Assembly (NCBI GenBank): GCA_965247705.1
Contig: CBDFHV010000085.1
Span: 248,001 to 312,000, forward strand
Length of the DNA stretch: 64,000 nucleotides
From: CBDFHV01 sp965247705
GTDB taxonomy: Bacteria; Pseudomonadota; Alphaproteobacteria; Rhodospirillales; CAMCUA01
Direction: 5' to 3'
Shown: in pieces, positions 1 to 10,536 of the stretch
Layout: every line of letters begins with the position of its first letter
How positions within the stretch are numbered: the stretch's first letter is position 1
Made by a program: the position numbers and the translations under genes
The notes under the pieces: generated by a model
The model's database searches: none
Told to the model about the DNA's origin: nothing
What the model saw: only the letters and a program-made list of their open reading frames with translations

Positions 1-4
1 CCAT

Positions 5-1081
5 CGTCCCTATCCGGTTAAAACAGGATCGGCCTAAATGTTCTTGTTATGTTCACGTAGAGGATGTAGGCTGATCGCATTGTCTCGGGCTTTTGGAGGG
101 CGGTGCGATGGGCAGGATGTTGGCGTTTCAAGAACGGCACGGATCGGAAGCGGCCTGCATCGAGGCGCTGGCCCGGCTGCGCTGGCCGCAGGGCTATGTC
201 TGTGCCCGCTGCGGCGAACGGCGGAGCTACCGAATGACGGCGCGGCCCAGGATCTTCGAATGCGCCCGTTGCGGTCATCAGGAATCGGTGACGGCGGGGA
301 CGATCTTCCACCGCACCCGCACGCCGCTCCGCAAATGGTTCCTGGCGGCGTGGTGGATGGCGCGCGACAAGCGTGGGGTCTCGGCCCTTTTGCTGTCCCG
401 CGAGTTGGATCTGCGCTACGAGACAGCGTGGCTGATGGCTCATAAGCTGCGTCATGCCCTGACGGAGCGCTCGGAATTTCCGCTCGAGGGCTTGGTCGAG
501 GTCGACGAGAGTTATTATGGCGGGCGCGGCAAGCCGGAGAGCCGGGGCCGGGGCCTTTCCAACCCGAACAAGAGCCTGTTGGTGATGGCCGTCGAGAAGC
601 GGCCGGTCGGGCCGGGCAAGGGCATCAAGGGAAGCGGCTTCGTCGCCGGCCGGGCGCGGCTCGCCATCCTCCCGGCGGCCACCGCCCGCGAGCTGGGCGG
701 CTTCGTGCGCGCCTCGGTCAGGCCCGGAAGCCGCCTCGCCAGCGACGCCTTCAAGGGGTACGCCGGACTCCGCGACACCTATCGCCACCACCCCGTCGTG
801 CAAGGCGAAGGCAAGAATGCCGAGCGCTTGATGCCGGTCGTCCATGTCCTGTTTTCCAACGTGAAGACCTGGCTCAACGGCACCTATCGCGGTGTCGGCG
901 CCAAGCACCTGCCGCGCTATGCCCGGGAATGGAGCTACCGCTTCAACCGCCGCACACGCATCACCGATCTGGCCGACTTCGTCCTCCGCCGCGCCATGGA
1001 CCAACCCACCATCACCTACAAGGAGCTGGTCGACAGTCTTCAACCGCAGGGTGCGCTACCTGCTTTAACCGGATAGGGACG
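5..1081 (+). mobile_element. IS1595-family insertion sequence, copy 1
   Basis: This is a 1077-bp element bounded by inverted repeats. The left end starts CGTCCCTATCCGGTTAAA and the right end is its reverse complement; with one mismatch the match extends to about 23 bp. It carries one transposase gene. A second copy at 19300-20376, in the opposite orientation, has the same ends and an identical transposase translation. Unlike that copy, this one has no visible target duplication: the right flank is ttgcgtag, while the four bases available on the left are ccat. The right end abuts a 45-bp repeat that recurs at 63279-63323. Only four bases of left flank are present, so the left junction cannot be fully judged. 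Confidence 0.93.
108..1076 (+). CDS. IS1595-family transposase
   Basis: The 322-residue protein would catalyse cut-and-paste transposition of the surrounding element. The N-terminus has a zinc ribbon with two CxxC pairs (CARCGERR and CARCGHQE, roughly residues 30-55), typical of ISXO2/IS1595 transposases. The catalytic part contains VDESYYGG, then ASDAFKGY, then a Lys/Asn-rich stretch ending WSYRFNRR, consistent with the family's DDE-like core. The ATG at 108 is preferred over an in-frame TTG at 93 because GGAGG at 95-99 sits at the right distance. A long open frame on the opposite strand of this gene is a shadow. The product is identical to that of the second copy, which suggests both are intact and recently moved. 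Confidence 0.93.
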   Translation: MGRMLAFQERHGSEAACIEALARLRWPQGYVCARCGERRSYRMTARPRIFECARCGHQESVTAGTIFHRTRTPLRKWFLAAWWMARDKRGVSALLLSRELDLRYETAWLMAHKLRHALTERSEFPLEGLVEVDESYYGGRGKPESRGRGLSNPNKSLLVMAVEKRPVGPGKGIKGSGFVAGRARLAILPAATARELGGFVRASVRPGSRLASDAFKGYAGLRDTYRHHPVVQGEGKNAERLMPVVHVLFSNVKTWLNGTYRGVGAKHLPRYAREWSYRFNRRTRITDLADFVLRRAMDQPTITYKELVDSLQPQGALPALTG

Positions 1082-1126
1082 TTGCGTAGATTTAATGGGA
1101 ACGAAATGTCTCGATCGGAACACTAG
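1082..1126. repeat. 45-bp remnant of the 99-bp inverted-repeat element
   Basis: These 45 bases, from ttgcgtag to aacactag, are identical to 63279-63323, the right half of a 99-bp inverted-repeat element. Here the match begins at the first base after the IS end, and the left half of the element is absent. An IS insertion into an element copy followed by loss of the other side is the simplest reading. The remnant lies 30 bp upstream of the DHH phosphoesterase start, so it may form part of that gene's upstream region. Confidence 0.8.
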
Positions 1127-1156
1127 AGCACCGCTTCCGAAGGCCCAGGCATCGAC

Positions 1157-2089
1157 ATGGCAGACGCCAAGTACCGCCTCGTCACCCGCAGCGACTTCGA
1201 CGGCGTCGTCTGCGGCGTCCTGTTTCGCGAAATGGACATGATCGACGGCATCAAATTCGTCCATCCCAAGGACATGCAGGACGGGACCGTCCTGGTCGCC
1301 GACACGGACATCAGCACCAACCTGCCCTATGTCAAAGGGGTGCACCTGGCCTTCGACCATCATGCCAGCGAGATCAAGCGACTGGGATCCCTGCCGCGAA
1401 ACTACATCGTCGATCCCAACGCGCCGTCGGCGGCGCGGGTGGTCTATCGTCACTACGGCGGGGCGGAGCGTTTTCCGCGGGTTTCCGAAGACATGATGGC
1501 GGCGGTGGACAAGTCCGATTCCGGGCAGCTTACGGAGACCGATATTCTGCGGCCCAAAGGCTGGGTACAGCTCAACTATCTGCTCGATGCACGCACCGGG
1601 CTGGGACGCTACCGATCCTTCCGCATTTCCAATTACGACCTCATGCTGGCCCTGGTCGAGGCCTGCCGCACTACGCCGGTGGACCAGATCCTGGCCTTGC
1701 CGGACGTTGCCGAACGCATACGCCTTTATGAGGAGCACGCGCCGTCGTTTCGCGAGCAACTGGAACGCTGTAGCCGCATGGAAGGCGCCACCGGCGTGAT
1801 CGACCTGAGGAACGAAGACTCCATCTTTGTCGGCAACCGGTTCATGGTTTATGCATTGAACCCCGCGATGACCATCTCGGTCCATGTTCTGTGGGGCCTG
1901 GAGCAATTGAATACCGTATTCGCCATCGGAAAGTCGGTCACCAACCGGGTGGCCCAGGTCGATATCGGCGCCCTGATGCTGGAATACGGTGGCGGCGGTC
2001 ATGCCAACGCGGGAACATGCCAGATAGAGAACGACGAAGCGGATCGGGTTCTCGAGGAAATCCTTGGCCGCCTCGCCGAAGCCGCCTAG
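1157..2089 (+). CDS. DHH/DHHA1-family phosphoesterase
   Basis: The 310-residue protein belongs to the DHH superfamily of manganese-dependent phosphoesterases, which includes RecJ-like, nanoRNase and cyclic-dinucleotide-degrading enzymes. The metal-binding motifs are in order: SDFDG near residue 13, ADTD near residue 50, and FDHHAS near residue 70. The C-terminal DHHA1 substrate domain ends with YGGGGHANAGTC near residue 280. The exact substrate (short RNA, pApA or polyphosphate) cannot be told from motifs alone. It is the first gene of a rightward run with the S41 protease gene, which starts 17 bp after its stop. No strong ribosome-binding site is seen before the ATG, and the region upstream has been rearranged by the IS. 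Confidence 0.88.
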   Translation: MADAKYRLVTRSDFDGVVCGVLFREMDMIDGIKFVHPKDMQDGTVLVADTDISTNLPYVKGVHLAFDHHASEIKRLGSLPRNYIVDPNAPSAARVVYRHYGGAERFPRVSEDMMAAVDKSDSGQLTETDILRPKGWVQLNYLLDARTGLGRYRSFRISNYDLMLALVEACRTTPVDQILALPDVAERIRLYEEHAPSFREQLERCSRMEGATGVIDLRNEDSIFVGNRFMVYALNPAMTISVHVLWGLEQLNTVFAIGKSVTNRVAQVDIGALMLEYGGGGHANAGTCQIENDEADRVLEEILGRLAEAA

Positions 2090-3488
2090 TGGCCTTGAGG
2101 AGGCGAATGATGGTCCGCCAGGCAGTCGTCCTCCTGATGGCCTGCGGGGCAATCACCGCCTGCATGGCCGATGGCTCCGGGATCGGAAAGATGGTCCGCG
2201 AAGCCATCGCCGAAGACGAACTTCCTGATGAAGCCCGCCAAGCCTTGAACCGCTTTCGCCAAGTCTACGAAGCGCGTGCGCCGGAACCGTCGGAAGAAGG
2301 GTTCGAACATTTTCGCAATGCCCTCTCCCGGGTGCACAGCGACTACGTCCGCGACGTGGACTATGGGGCGCTCATCGACGTGGCCGTGGCCAGCGATGCC
2401 GTGGGGGAAGGCGGCGAAGAACCGAAAACCGGCGGCGAATGGCTGGAATCGGCCCTGGATGCCATGCTGCAGTCCCTCGACCCCCACAGCGACTACCTGA
2501 ATCCGCGGGAATACAATGAAATCCGCATCTCGACCCGGGGCGAGTTCGGGGGTTTGGGCATCGAGATTGCCCAGGAAAACGGGCTGATCAAGGTCATCTC
2601 GCCAATCGAGGACACGCCGGCCTTCCACGCCGGCATCAAGGCGGGCGATCTGATCACCCATGTCGACGGTCAGTCCATCGAGGGCTGGGGACTTCTCGAG
2701 GCCGTGCGCCGAATGCGTGGCCCGCCCGGGACCGACATCGAACTCACCGTCCGGCGGGAGGGCCGGGATCCCTTCAAGGTCGCCATCACCCGGGATACCA
2801 TCCAGGTGCGCGCGGTGCGCTGGCGCATGATCGGCGACATGGCCTATCTGCGCGTCGCCAGTTTCAACGAACGGGTAACTCCCGGCGTGGTGTCCGCGTT
2901 TCGCAAGCTGGCGGAAGAGCCGGCATGGCCACCCCGAGGACTGGTCCTCGACCTTAGGAACAATCCCGGCGGCCTTCTCGACCAGTCCGTCGCGCTCGCC
3001 GACGATTTCCTTGACCGGGGTACGATCGTCGACGTGCGTGGCCGGGGCGACGCCCAGAGCCGTCACTACGAGGCCGAGTGGGGCGACCTGGCGAGGGACC
3101 TGCCCATGGTGGTCCTGATCAATCGGGGCTCGGCGTCGGCGGCGGAGATCGTGGCCGCGGCCCTCAAGGACTCGGGCCGGGCCACGGTGATGGGCGGCCA
3201 GTCCTTCGGCAAGGGCTCGGTGCAGACCATATTCGCCATGCCCGACGAGGGCGCCCTCAGGTTGACCACGGCGCTCTACTACGGACCGTCCGGACGGTCA
3301 ATTCAGAGCCGTGGCGTCACCCCGCACATCGCCATCGTTCCCGTGGAAGAGACGGCGCGCCGCCGCGAGGCGGATCTGCCCGGCGCCCTGCCCGCCGGTT
3401 CGACCGCCGATGAACCCAGCCCCGTGGAAGTGGGGGAGTCCCGCTGCCCCGCGGAAGGCGAGGGCGAGGCGAAGGACGCCATGCTGGG

Positions 3489-4946
<1,458 letters not shown>

Positions 4947-4990
4947 TGTCCGGGCGCGTCCGTGCCGAGTGGTCCAAATCTAAGGAGTTA

Positions 4991-6232
4991 CTAAGACGCC
5001 CCATCGTCCGCCAGGCGCGCCTGGATGACCACTTCCGCGTTGAGTGTCCGGTGTACCGGGCAGCGTTCGGCGATGTCGAAGATGCGCCGACGGTCTTCCT
5101 CGCTCAAATCCCCGTCGATGGCGATCTCGACCGCGATTTGGTCCACCTTGCCGTCCTTCGTTTCGCATTCGGCGCAGTCCTCGGCATGGATCTTGTCGTG
5201 CTTGAGGGTGGCCGCCGCGTGCCGGAGGGCGAAACCCTTGCGATTGGCGTACATGCGCATGGTCATCACCTTGCAGGCCCCCAGCGCCGCCAGGAGGAAG
5301 TCGTAGGGCGACGGTCCGCTGTCGTCACCGCCATAACCCTGCGGCTCGTCGGCGCGCAGCACGTGGCGGCCGCCAACGGAGATGACCTCGGCAAAGGGGC
5401 CGGAGCCGGTCTCGCTGACCACGACCGACCCCGGCGGCGCCACGGGAACGGCCACTTCCCCTCTTGTGGCGGCCCCTGCGTAGCGGCTCGCCCACGCGGC
5501 GATGATGGCGGCCGCATAGTCCGCGTCCGCGCCCCGGCTCAGCCAATGGTCGGCGTCGTCGAGGGAGACGAAGCTCTTGGGGTGGCGCGCTGGCGCGAAC
5601 AGGCGGGTCGCGTTTTCGATGCCGACGGTGTCGTCCCGTGGCGCGTGAAGCACCAACAGGGCGCGGCCAAGACCGGTCACGGACTCGGTCAGCTTTTGGG
5701 CGCGAATGTCATCCAGGAACTGACGCTTGATGCGAAATGGGCGGCCGCCCAAATCCACTTCCGCTTCGCCCCGTTGCTCGATCTCCGGCACCGAGTCCGC
5801 AAACAGGTGGGTGACGTGATCCGCGTCCGCCGGCGCACCGATGGTGGCGACGGCCTTCACTTCGGGCAGCCTTTCGGCCACCGCCAGCACCGCCGCGCCG
5901 CCCAGGCTGTGGCCCACCAAGAGGGACACCGCGCCGTGGTTGTCGCGCATATACGTCGCCGCCGCCTCCAGGTCCCCCAGGTTGGAAGAGAAGTTGGTGT
6001 TGGCGAAGTCCCCTTCACTGGCGCCGAGGCCGGTGAAGTCGAACCGCAGCACCCCGATCCCTTGGGCAGCCAGGCAGGCGGCGATCCGCGTCGCGGCGCG
6101 GATGTTCTTCGAGCAGCTGAAGCAATGGGCGAACATGGCCCAGGCAGCCGGCGCCCCGTCGGGCACTTCGAGGCGGGCGGCGAGGGTGTCGCCCAAGGCG
6201 CCCGTAAAGGTGACTTTCTCTGAACGGGGCAT
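4991..6232 (-). CDS. alpha/beta hydrolase-OsmC fusion protein
   Basis: This two-domain protein of 413 residues is found as such in many proteobacteria. The N-terminal half is an alpha/beta hydrolase with the nucleophile elbow GHSLGGAA near residue 107. It is preceded by HCFSCSKNIRAA and FDFTGLGASEG, and the catalytic histidine is probably in DDADHWLSR. From about residue 280 the protein becomes OsmC/Ohr-like (GPSPYDFLLAALGACKVMTMRMYA), with the family cysteine in GACK and a second one in ERCPVHRTL. The OsmC part suggests peroxide or thiol chemistry; the combined role is not established. The gene is monocistronic and convergent with fumC. The start at 6232 is the ATG of MPRSEKVTF. Confidence 0.88.
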   Translation of the reverse strand: MPRSEKVTFTGALGDTLAARLEVPDGAPAAWAMFAHCFSCSKNIRAATRIAACLAAQGIGVLRFDFTGLGASEGDFANTNFSSNLGDLEAAATYMRDNHGAVSLLVGHSLGGAAVLAVAERLPEVKAVATIGAPADADHVTHLFADSVPEIEQRGEAEVDLGGRPFRIKRQFLDDIRAQKLTESVTGLGRALLVLHAPRDDTVGIENATRLFAPARHPKSFVSLDDADHWLSRGADADYAAAIIAAWASRYAGAATRGEVAVPVAPPGSVVVSETGSGPFAEVISVGGRHVLRADEPQGYGGDDSGPSPYDFLLAALGACKVMTMRMYANRKGFALRHAAATLKHDKIHAEDCAECETKDGKVDQIAVEIAIDGDLSEEDRRRIFDIAERCPVHRTLNAEVVIQARLADDGAS

Positions 6233-6320
6233 GGCGCGGGATCCTTTTGCTTGCGGGAATGTGGTCCCGCTTGTAGCAACTCTCGACGCTCCCTGTCAGA
6301 TCACCTTCGCGAGTGCGCCG

Positions 6321-6944
6321 ATGTCCGACGATCCGGTTCAGATTGTGGAAAAGTCCACCGCCTTCCAGGGCCACTTCCGCATCGACCGCTATCGCCTGCG
6401 CCACCGGCTTTACGAAGGCGGGATGAGCGAGACCATGACCCGCGAGGTTTTCGAGCGGGGACACGCGGTTTCCGTCCTGCTCTACGATGCGGACCGTGAC
6501 GTCCTGGTCCTGGTGGAGCAATTTCGCATCGGCACCTTCGCGGCCATGGAGTCCGGTCAGATCGAAGGCTCGCCGTGGATCGTCGAATGCGTGGCGGGCA
6601 TCATGGAAGACGGCGAGACGCCGGAAGACGTGGCGCGCCGGGAATCCCTGGAAGAAGCCGGCTGTACGGTTGGCGACGTGGTGCCGATCTGCCGCTGCTT
6701 TGCCAGTCCCGGCGCCAGCACGGAGACCGTGCATTTGCTGTGCGGCCAAGTGGATTCCACCGGTGTCGGCGGCATCCATGGCCTCGACCACGAGCAAGAG
6801 GACATCCGGGTCCTGGTGCGGCCCGTGCTGGGGGTCTTCGACGATCTCACCAACGGCAGAATTCTCAATGCCATGACCGTGGTCTCCCTGGAGTGGTTCC
6901 GCCGCAACCACGCCGCCCTTCGGGAACGTTGGCGCTCCGCTTGA
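6321..6944 (+). CDS. Nudix hydrolase, ADP-ribose pyrophosphatase-like
   Basis: The 207-residue protein has a complete Nudix box, GIMEDGETPEDVARRESLEE, at about residues 97-116, followed by AGC. Flanking sequence resembles NudF/TrgB ADP-ribose pyrophosphatases: an N-terminal FRIDRYRLRHRLYEGGMS and VECVAGIMEDGE around the active site. Such enzymes split ADP-ribose or other nucleoside diphosphate sugars to the monophosphates. The open frame extends far upstream, antisense to the hydrolase/OsmC gene; the ATG at 6321 (MSDDPVQIV) gives the family's normal length. It is transcribed divergently from that gene and followed by the sulfurtransferase. Confidence 0.9.
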   Translation: MSDDPVQIVEKSTAFQGHFRIDRYRLRHRLYEGGMSETMTREVFERGHAVSVLLYDADRDVLVLVEQFRIGTFAAMESGQIEGSPWIVECVAGIMEDGETPEDVARRESLEEAGCTVGDVVPICRCFASPGASTETVHLLCGQVDSTGVGGIHGLDHEQEDIRVLVRPVLGVFDDLTNGRILNAMTVVSLEWFRRNHAALRERWRSA

Positions 6945-7002
6945 TCGGCCACTACCCGTTGGCCGATACTCCGCGCCGACGGGAGCCGGGAGAGCTGAAT
7001 AG

Positions 7003-7860
7003 ATGAACGCTTGGAAGACCGACGCGGTTATAAGCACCGAATGGCTGGCCAACCACCTGGACGACCCTGGGGTGAGGGTAATCGACGCCACCTTCTTCCT
7101 GCCCACGGTTCCCCGCGACGCGGCCCGGGAGTTCGAGGACCGCCACATTCCCGGCGCCGTCTTCTTCGACGTGGATGCCATTGCCGACAAGACCATCGAC
7201 CTGCCCCACATGCTGCCGTCGGCGGCGGAATTCGGCCGCGCCATGGGAGCCCTTGGCATCGGCAACCGCCACCGTGTGGTGGCCTATGATGCCAACGGGG
7301 TCGCCGCCGCCGCCTGCCGTGCCTGGTGGACTCTACGGGTGTTCGGGCATGACGACGTGGCGGTACTCGACGGCGGCCTACCCAAATGGCTCGCCGAAAA
7401 GCGCCCGACGGAAGCCGGCTCGCCCAAACTGACGCCGGAGACCTTCGCCGCCGCCTTCCGGTCCGAACTGGTGCGCGATCGCGGGGCCATGCTGGCCAAC
7501 CTGGAAAGCCGCGCCGAGCAGGTGGTGGATGCCCGCAGCCCGGGCCGCTTCGCCGGAGACGATCCCGAACCGCGCCCGGCCCAGAAAGCCGGCCACATTC
7601 CCGGCAGCCGCAATCTTCCTTTCAACGCCATCGTCGACCCGGACGCACACATGACCCTGCGCTCGGCGGCGGAAGTTGGCCGCGCCTTCACCGATGCCGG
7701 GATCGACCCAGACCGGCCCGTGGTCGCAAGTTGCGGCTCCGGCGTCACCGCCGCGGTCCTCGCTTTCGGCCTTTTCCTATTGGGTCGCAAAGACGCCGCC
7801 GTTTACGACGGCTCCTGGGCCGAGTGGGGCAACCATGACGACACGCCGGTGGAGCGCTGA
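7003..7860 (+). CDS. sseA: 3-mercaptopyruvate/thiosulfate sulfurtransferase
   Basis: The 285-residue protein has two rhodanese domains. The N-terminal domain is inactive-like (AREFEDRHIPGAVFFDV), and the C-terminal one carries the catalytic cysteine in CGSGVTA near residue 247. The CGSGVTA loop is characteristic of 3-mercaptopyruvate sulfurtransferases rather than thiosulfate-specific rhodaneses. The conserved DARSPGRFAGDDPEPR segment lies just upstream in the second domain. The gene is followed after 5 bp by cystathionine beta-lyase, so the two form a sulfur-amino-acid pair. Confidence 0.92.
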   Translation: MNAWKTDAVISTEWLANHLDDPGVRVIDATFFLPTVPRDAAREFEDRHIPGAVFFDVDAIADKTIDLPHMLPSAAEFGRAMGALGIGNRHRVVAYDANGVAAAACRAWWTLRVFGHDDVAVLDGGLPKWLAEKRPTEAGSPKLTPETFAAAFRSELVRDRGAMLANLESRAEQVVDARSPGRFAGDDPEPRPAQKAGHIPGSRNLPFNAIVDPDAHMTLRSAAEVGRAFTDAGIDPDRPVVASCGSGVTAAVLAFGLFLLGRKDAAVYDGSWAEWGNHDDTPVER

Positions 7861-7865
7861 AATCG

Positions 7866-9035
7866 ATGCGAAAAAACACCCGCCTGACCACCGCCGGCCG
7901 CGATCCCAAGGCCAACTTCGGCATCGTCAATCCGCCCGTCTATCACGCCTCGACCGTCCTTTATGCCACCATGAAGGACCGGCAGGAGCGCTCCGCCAAG
8001 CCCTTCGAAAGCGTCACCTATGGGCTGTCCGGCACCCCGACCACCTTCGCCTTCGAGGCGGCGGTGGCGGAACTGGAAGGCGGCGACAGATGCGTGGCCG
8101 TACCGTCGGGCCTGGCCGCCATCACGGTGCCGATGCTGGCCCTCGTTGATGCCGGCGACCATGTCCTGGTTACCGACAACTGCTACGAACCGGCGCGCAA
8201 ATTCTGCGAGAACCAGCTGCGCCGCTTCGGCGTCGAGACGACCTATTTCGATCCCATGATGGGCGCTGAGATTGACGATCTGATGCGGCCCGAAACCAAG
8301 GTCATACTCCTGGAATCCCCCGGGTCCGTGACCTTCGAGGTGCAGGACGTGCCGACCCTGGCCGCTGCCGCCCACGCCCGCGATGTGGTGGTGATGCTGG
8401 ACAATACCTGGGGCGCCGGCGTCTATTTCAGCGCCTTCGAGCACGGTGTGGATATCTCCATCCAGGCGGCCACCAAGTATATTGGCGGCCATTCCGACCT
8501 GATCATGGGCACCGTCACCACCACCGAGGCCCTGTGGCCGCGGATCAAGGCCACATCGGTAGGCTTCGGCTACCATGCCGCGCCCGACGATTGCTTCCTG
8601 GCCATGCGCGGCATTCGTACGATCCGCCCGCGCATGGCCCATCACGGGAAATCGGCCCTGGCGGTGGCCCATTGGCTCGAACAGCGCCCCGAGGTCAAGC
8701 TGGTCATGCATCCGGCCCTGCCCTCTTTTCCCACCCACGATTTATGGAAGCGGGATTTTACCGGCGCCTGCGGCCTGTTCGGCTTCGTGCTCGAGGACCG
8801 GTACGACCGGAAAGCCGTCGCGCGCATGGTGGACCATTTGGATCTGTTCGGTATGGGCGCCAGTTGGGGCGGCTTCGAAAGCCTGGTGCTGGTCCACGAA
8901 CCGGCGGACATTCGCACCGCCACCGCCTGGCCCCACGCCGGCCCCAGCATCCGCCTTCACATCGGCCTGGAGGACGTGGAAGACTTGATCGCGGACCTGG
9001 AGAAGGGGTTCGAGCGCCTTCGCGCCGCGCCCTGA
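7866..9035 (+). CDS. metC: cystathionine beta-lyase
   Basis: This PLP-dependent Cys/Met-metabolism enzyme of 389 residues cleaves cystathionine to homocysteine, pyruvate and ammonia. The PLP-lysine motif is SIQAATKYIGGHSDLIMG near residue 205, with the aspartate that binds the pyridine nitrogen in MLDNTWGAG. The start TRLTTAGRDPKANFGIVNPP and the C-terminal SIRLHIGLEDVEDLI match alphaproteobacterial MetC-type proteins. It lies 5 bp after sseA. Related lyases with other preferences (cystathionine gamma-lyase, methionine gamma-lyase) are less likely. Its 3' side is followed by the 270-bp hairpin element. Confidence 0.9.
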   Translation: MRKNTRLTTAGRDPKANFGIVNPPVYHASTVLYATMKDRQERSAKPFESVTYGLSGTPTTFAFEAAVAELEGGDRCVAVPSGLAAITVPMLALVDAGDHVLVTDNCYEPARKFCENQLRRFGVETTYFDPMMGAEIDDLMRPETKVILLESPGSVTFEVQDVPTLAAAAHARDVVVMLDNTWGAGVYFSAFEHGVDISIQAATKYIGGHSDLIMGTVTTTEALWPRIKATSVGFGYHAAPDDCFLAMRGIRTIRPRMAHHGKSALAVAHWLEQRPEVKLVMHPALPSFPTHDLWKRDFTGACGLFGFVLEDRYDRKAVARMVDHLDLFGMGASWGGFESLVLVHEPADIRTATAWPHAGPSIRLHIGLEDVEDLIADLEKGFERLRAAP

Positions 9036-9075
9036 TTCCGAGCCGGTCCTTGACAGGGGACCGCACGCGCTCGAT

Positions 9076-9345
9076 CTAGTGGTCTAAGTCTGACAGATGG
9101 TACCCATACGATCGCGTTTCCCGTTTCCTCGGCAGGAAGGGGCGCGCCGTCGATGCTGTCGCATCGACAAGTGTCCATGACGCCCCGAGGAAGCGGGAAA
9201 CGCGACCCAGAGGGCGGCCGACCGAGCCCCCCGGCGGCGTTGCGGGACGCTTGCGATGCGACAGCATCGCCGCGCGTCCCGCGCCTGGCCGGATGAACTC
9301 GGTCGGTCGTCGTACGGGTGCCATCTGTCAGACTTAGACCACTAG
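9076..9345. repeat. 270-bp CTAG-bounded inverted-repeat element with two long hairpin arms (MITE-like)
   Basis: The outer ends are perfect 25-bp inverted repeats (9076-9100 and 9321-9345) beginning CTAGTGGTCTAAGTCTGACA, and the match continues imperfectly inward. Inside are two further palindromic arms. Arm 1 pairs 9113-9132 with 9185-9204 (19 of 20) and is tipped by a perfect 8-bp stem and tetraloop at 9149-9168. Arm 2 pairs 9216-9226 with 9298-9308 and 9242-9250 with 9274-9282, tipped by a 7-bp stem at 9253-9270. The two tips are reverse complements of each other. No coding frame stands out. TA inside CTAG at both ends suggests an IS630-type non-autonomous element; that link is inference. 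Confidence 0.85.
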
Positions 9346-9378
9346 CCAGCAACGAACGCCACGCACGGGAGGACTGCC

Positions 9379-10536
9379 ATGAGCGACGCCACCGTCAAAC
9401 AGGACTACGAACCGATCCCCGTTTCGGTGATCACCGGGTTCCTCGGCAGCGGTAAGACGACGCTGCTGAACCATCTGCTGCAGCACCCGGACATGGGAGA
9501 GACCGCAGTGCTGATCAACGAATTTGGCGAGATCGGCCTCGACCATATGCTGGTGCGGGAGCTGGACGAGGACGTGATCCTGCTGAACTCCGGCTGCCTC
9601 TGCTGCACGGTGCGCGAGGACTTGGTGGTCACCATGCGCGACCTGCTGCGCAAGCGCATGGAGGGCGACGTCCCCCCTTTCCGCCGGCTGGTAATCGAGA
9701 CCACCGGGCTCGCCGACCCGGCGCCCATCCTGCATACCCTGATGACGGACCTGGTCCTGGAAAGCCGCTATCGGGTGGACGGAATCGTCACCACCGTCGA
9801 CGCCGTGCACGCGTCCGGCCAACTGGACCGGCACAACGAATCCCTCAAGCAAGCGGCCGTGGCAGACCGCATCGTGCTAACCAAGACCGACATCGGCGAG
9901 GAGGACAAGATCGAGGTCCTGATGGACCGCCTGAAGGCCATCAATCCGGGCGCCCAGGTGATTCGCGCCATCAACGGCGAGGCGGAGCCGGAGGCCCTGT
10001 TCAATGCCGGCCTCTACGATCCGGACACCAAGACGGCGGACGTGCGCCGGTGGCTGAACGACGAGGCTTACGCCGACGCCCACGGCGAAAAGCACGATCA
10101 TGAACACGATCACGGTCACGACGACGATCATGATCACGCGCACGCGGACCACGATCACGAGGCCCACGACCACGAGCACGAGAGCCACGACGTGAACCGC
10201 CATGACGACAGCATTCGCGCGTTCTGCATGACCATGGACGACCCCCTGCCCTGGGGCCCCTTCGTCCAGTGGATCGAAAGCCTGGTCGCCACCCAGGGGG
10301 AAAACCTGCTGCGCATCAAGGGCATCTTGAATGTCGACGGGGAGGACAAGCCGGTCGCCGTTCACGGCGTGCAGCATGTGTTTCATCCCCCCACCCAGCT
10401 ACCCCGCTGGCCCGATGACGACCGGCGGTCGCGGATCGTTTTCATCGTCAAGGACCTGAACCCGGTGGCCATCGAAAAGACCTACCAGGCCTTCGTGGCC
10501 AACGCGGACCCCACGGATTGGGACCCCATTCGTTGA
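9379..10536 (+). CDS. COG0523 (CobW-like) GTPase with His-rich metal-binding segment
   Basis: The 385-residue protein is a G3E-family GTP-binding metallochaperone. The Walker A motif is GFLGSGKTTLL near residue 20, the family CxCC metal site is GCLCCTVRED near residue 73, and LTKTDIG is the guanine-specificity motif. Between about residues 234 and 272 lies a run rich in His and Asp (HDHEHDHGH and similar), followed by the CobW C-terminal domain. Such histidine runs are typical of COG0523 proteins that handle zinc or other divalent metals, though the metal cannot be assigned here. No cobalamin genes are nearby. The 270-bp hairpin element ends 33 bp upstream, and modA overlaps the 3' end. Confidence 0.9.
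   Translation: MSDATVKQDYEPIPVSVITGFLGSGKTTLLNHLLQHPDMGETAVLINEFGEIGLDHMLVRELDEDVILLNSGCLCCTVREDLVVTMRDLLRKRMEGDVPPFRRLVIETTGLADPAPILHTLMTDLVLESRYRVDGIVTTVDAVHASGQLDRHNESLKQAAVADRIVLTKTDIGEEDKIEVLMDRLKAINPGAQVIRAINGEAEPEALFNAGLYDPDTKTADVRRWLNDEAYADAHGEKHDHEHDHGHDDDHDHAHADHDHEAHDHEHESHDVNRHDDSIRAFCMTMDDPLPWGPFVQWIESLVATQGENLLRIKGILNVDGEDKPVAVHGVQHVFHPPTQLPRWPDDDRRSRIVFIVKDLNPVAIEKTYQAFVANADPTDWDPIR

Noticed and set aside
18..1043. Long open frame antisense to the IS transposase (341 codons), also seen at 19338-20363
   Set aside because: It mirrors the transposase codon pattern in a GC-rich element, lacks a ribosome-binding site and resembles no protein.
2087..2095. CTAGTGGC as another end of the CTAG-bounded elements
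   Set aside because: Similarity stops after seven bases and there is no matching inverted end; a similar chance match occurs near 27946.
10087..10200. Tandem-looking cat/gat-rich stretch in the GTPase gene, possible microsatellite
   Set aside because: It encodes the His/Asp-rich metal-binding segment typical of COG0523 proteins and is protein-driven.
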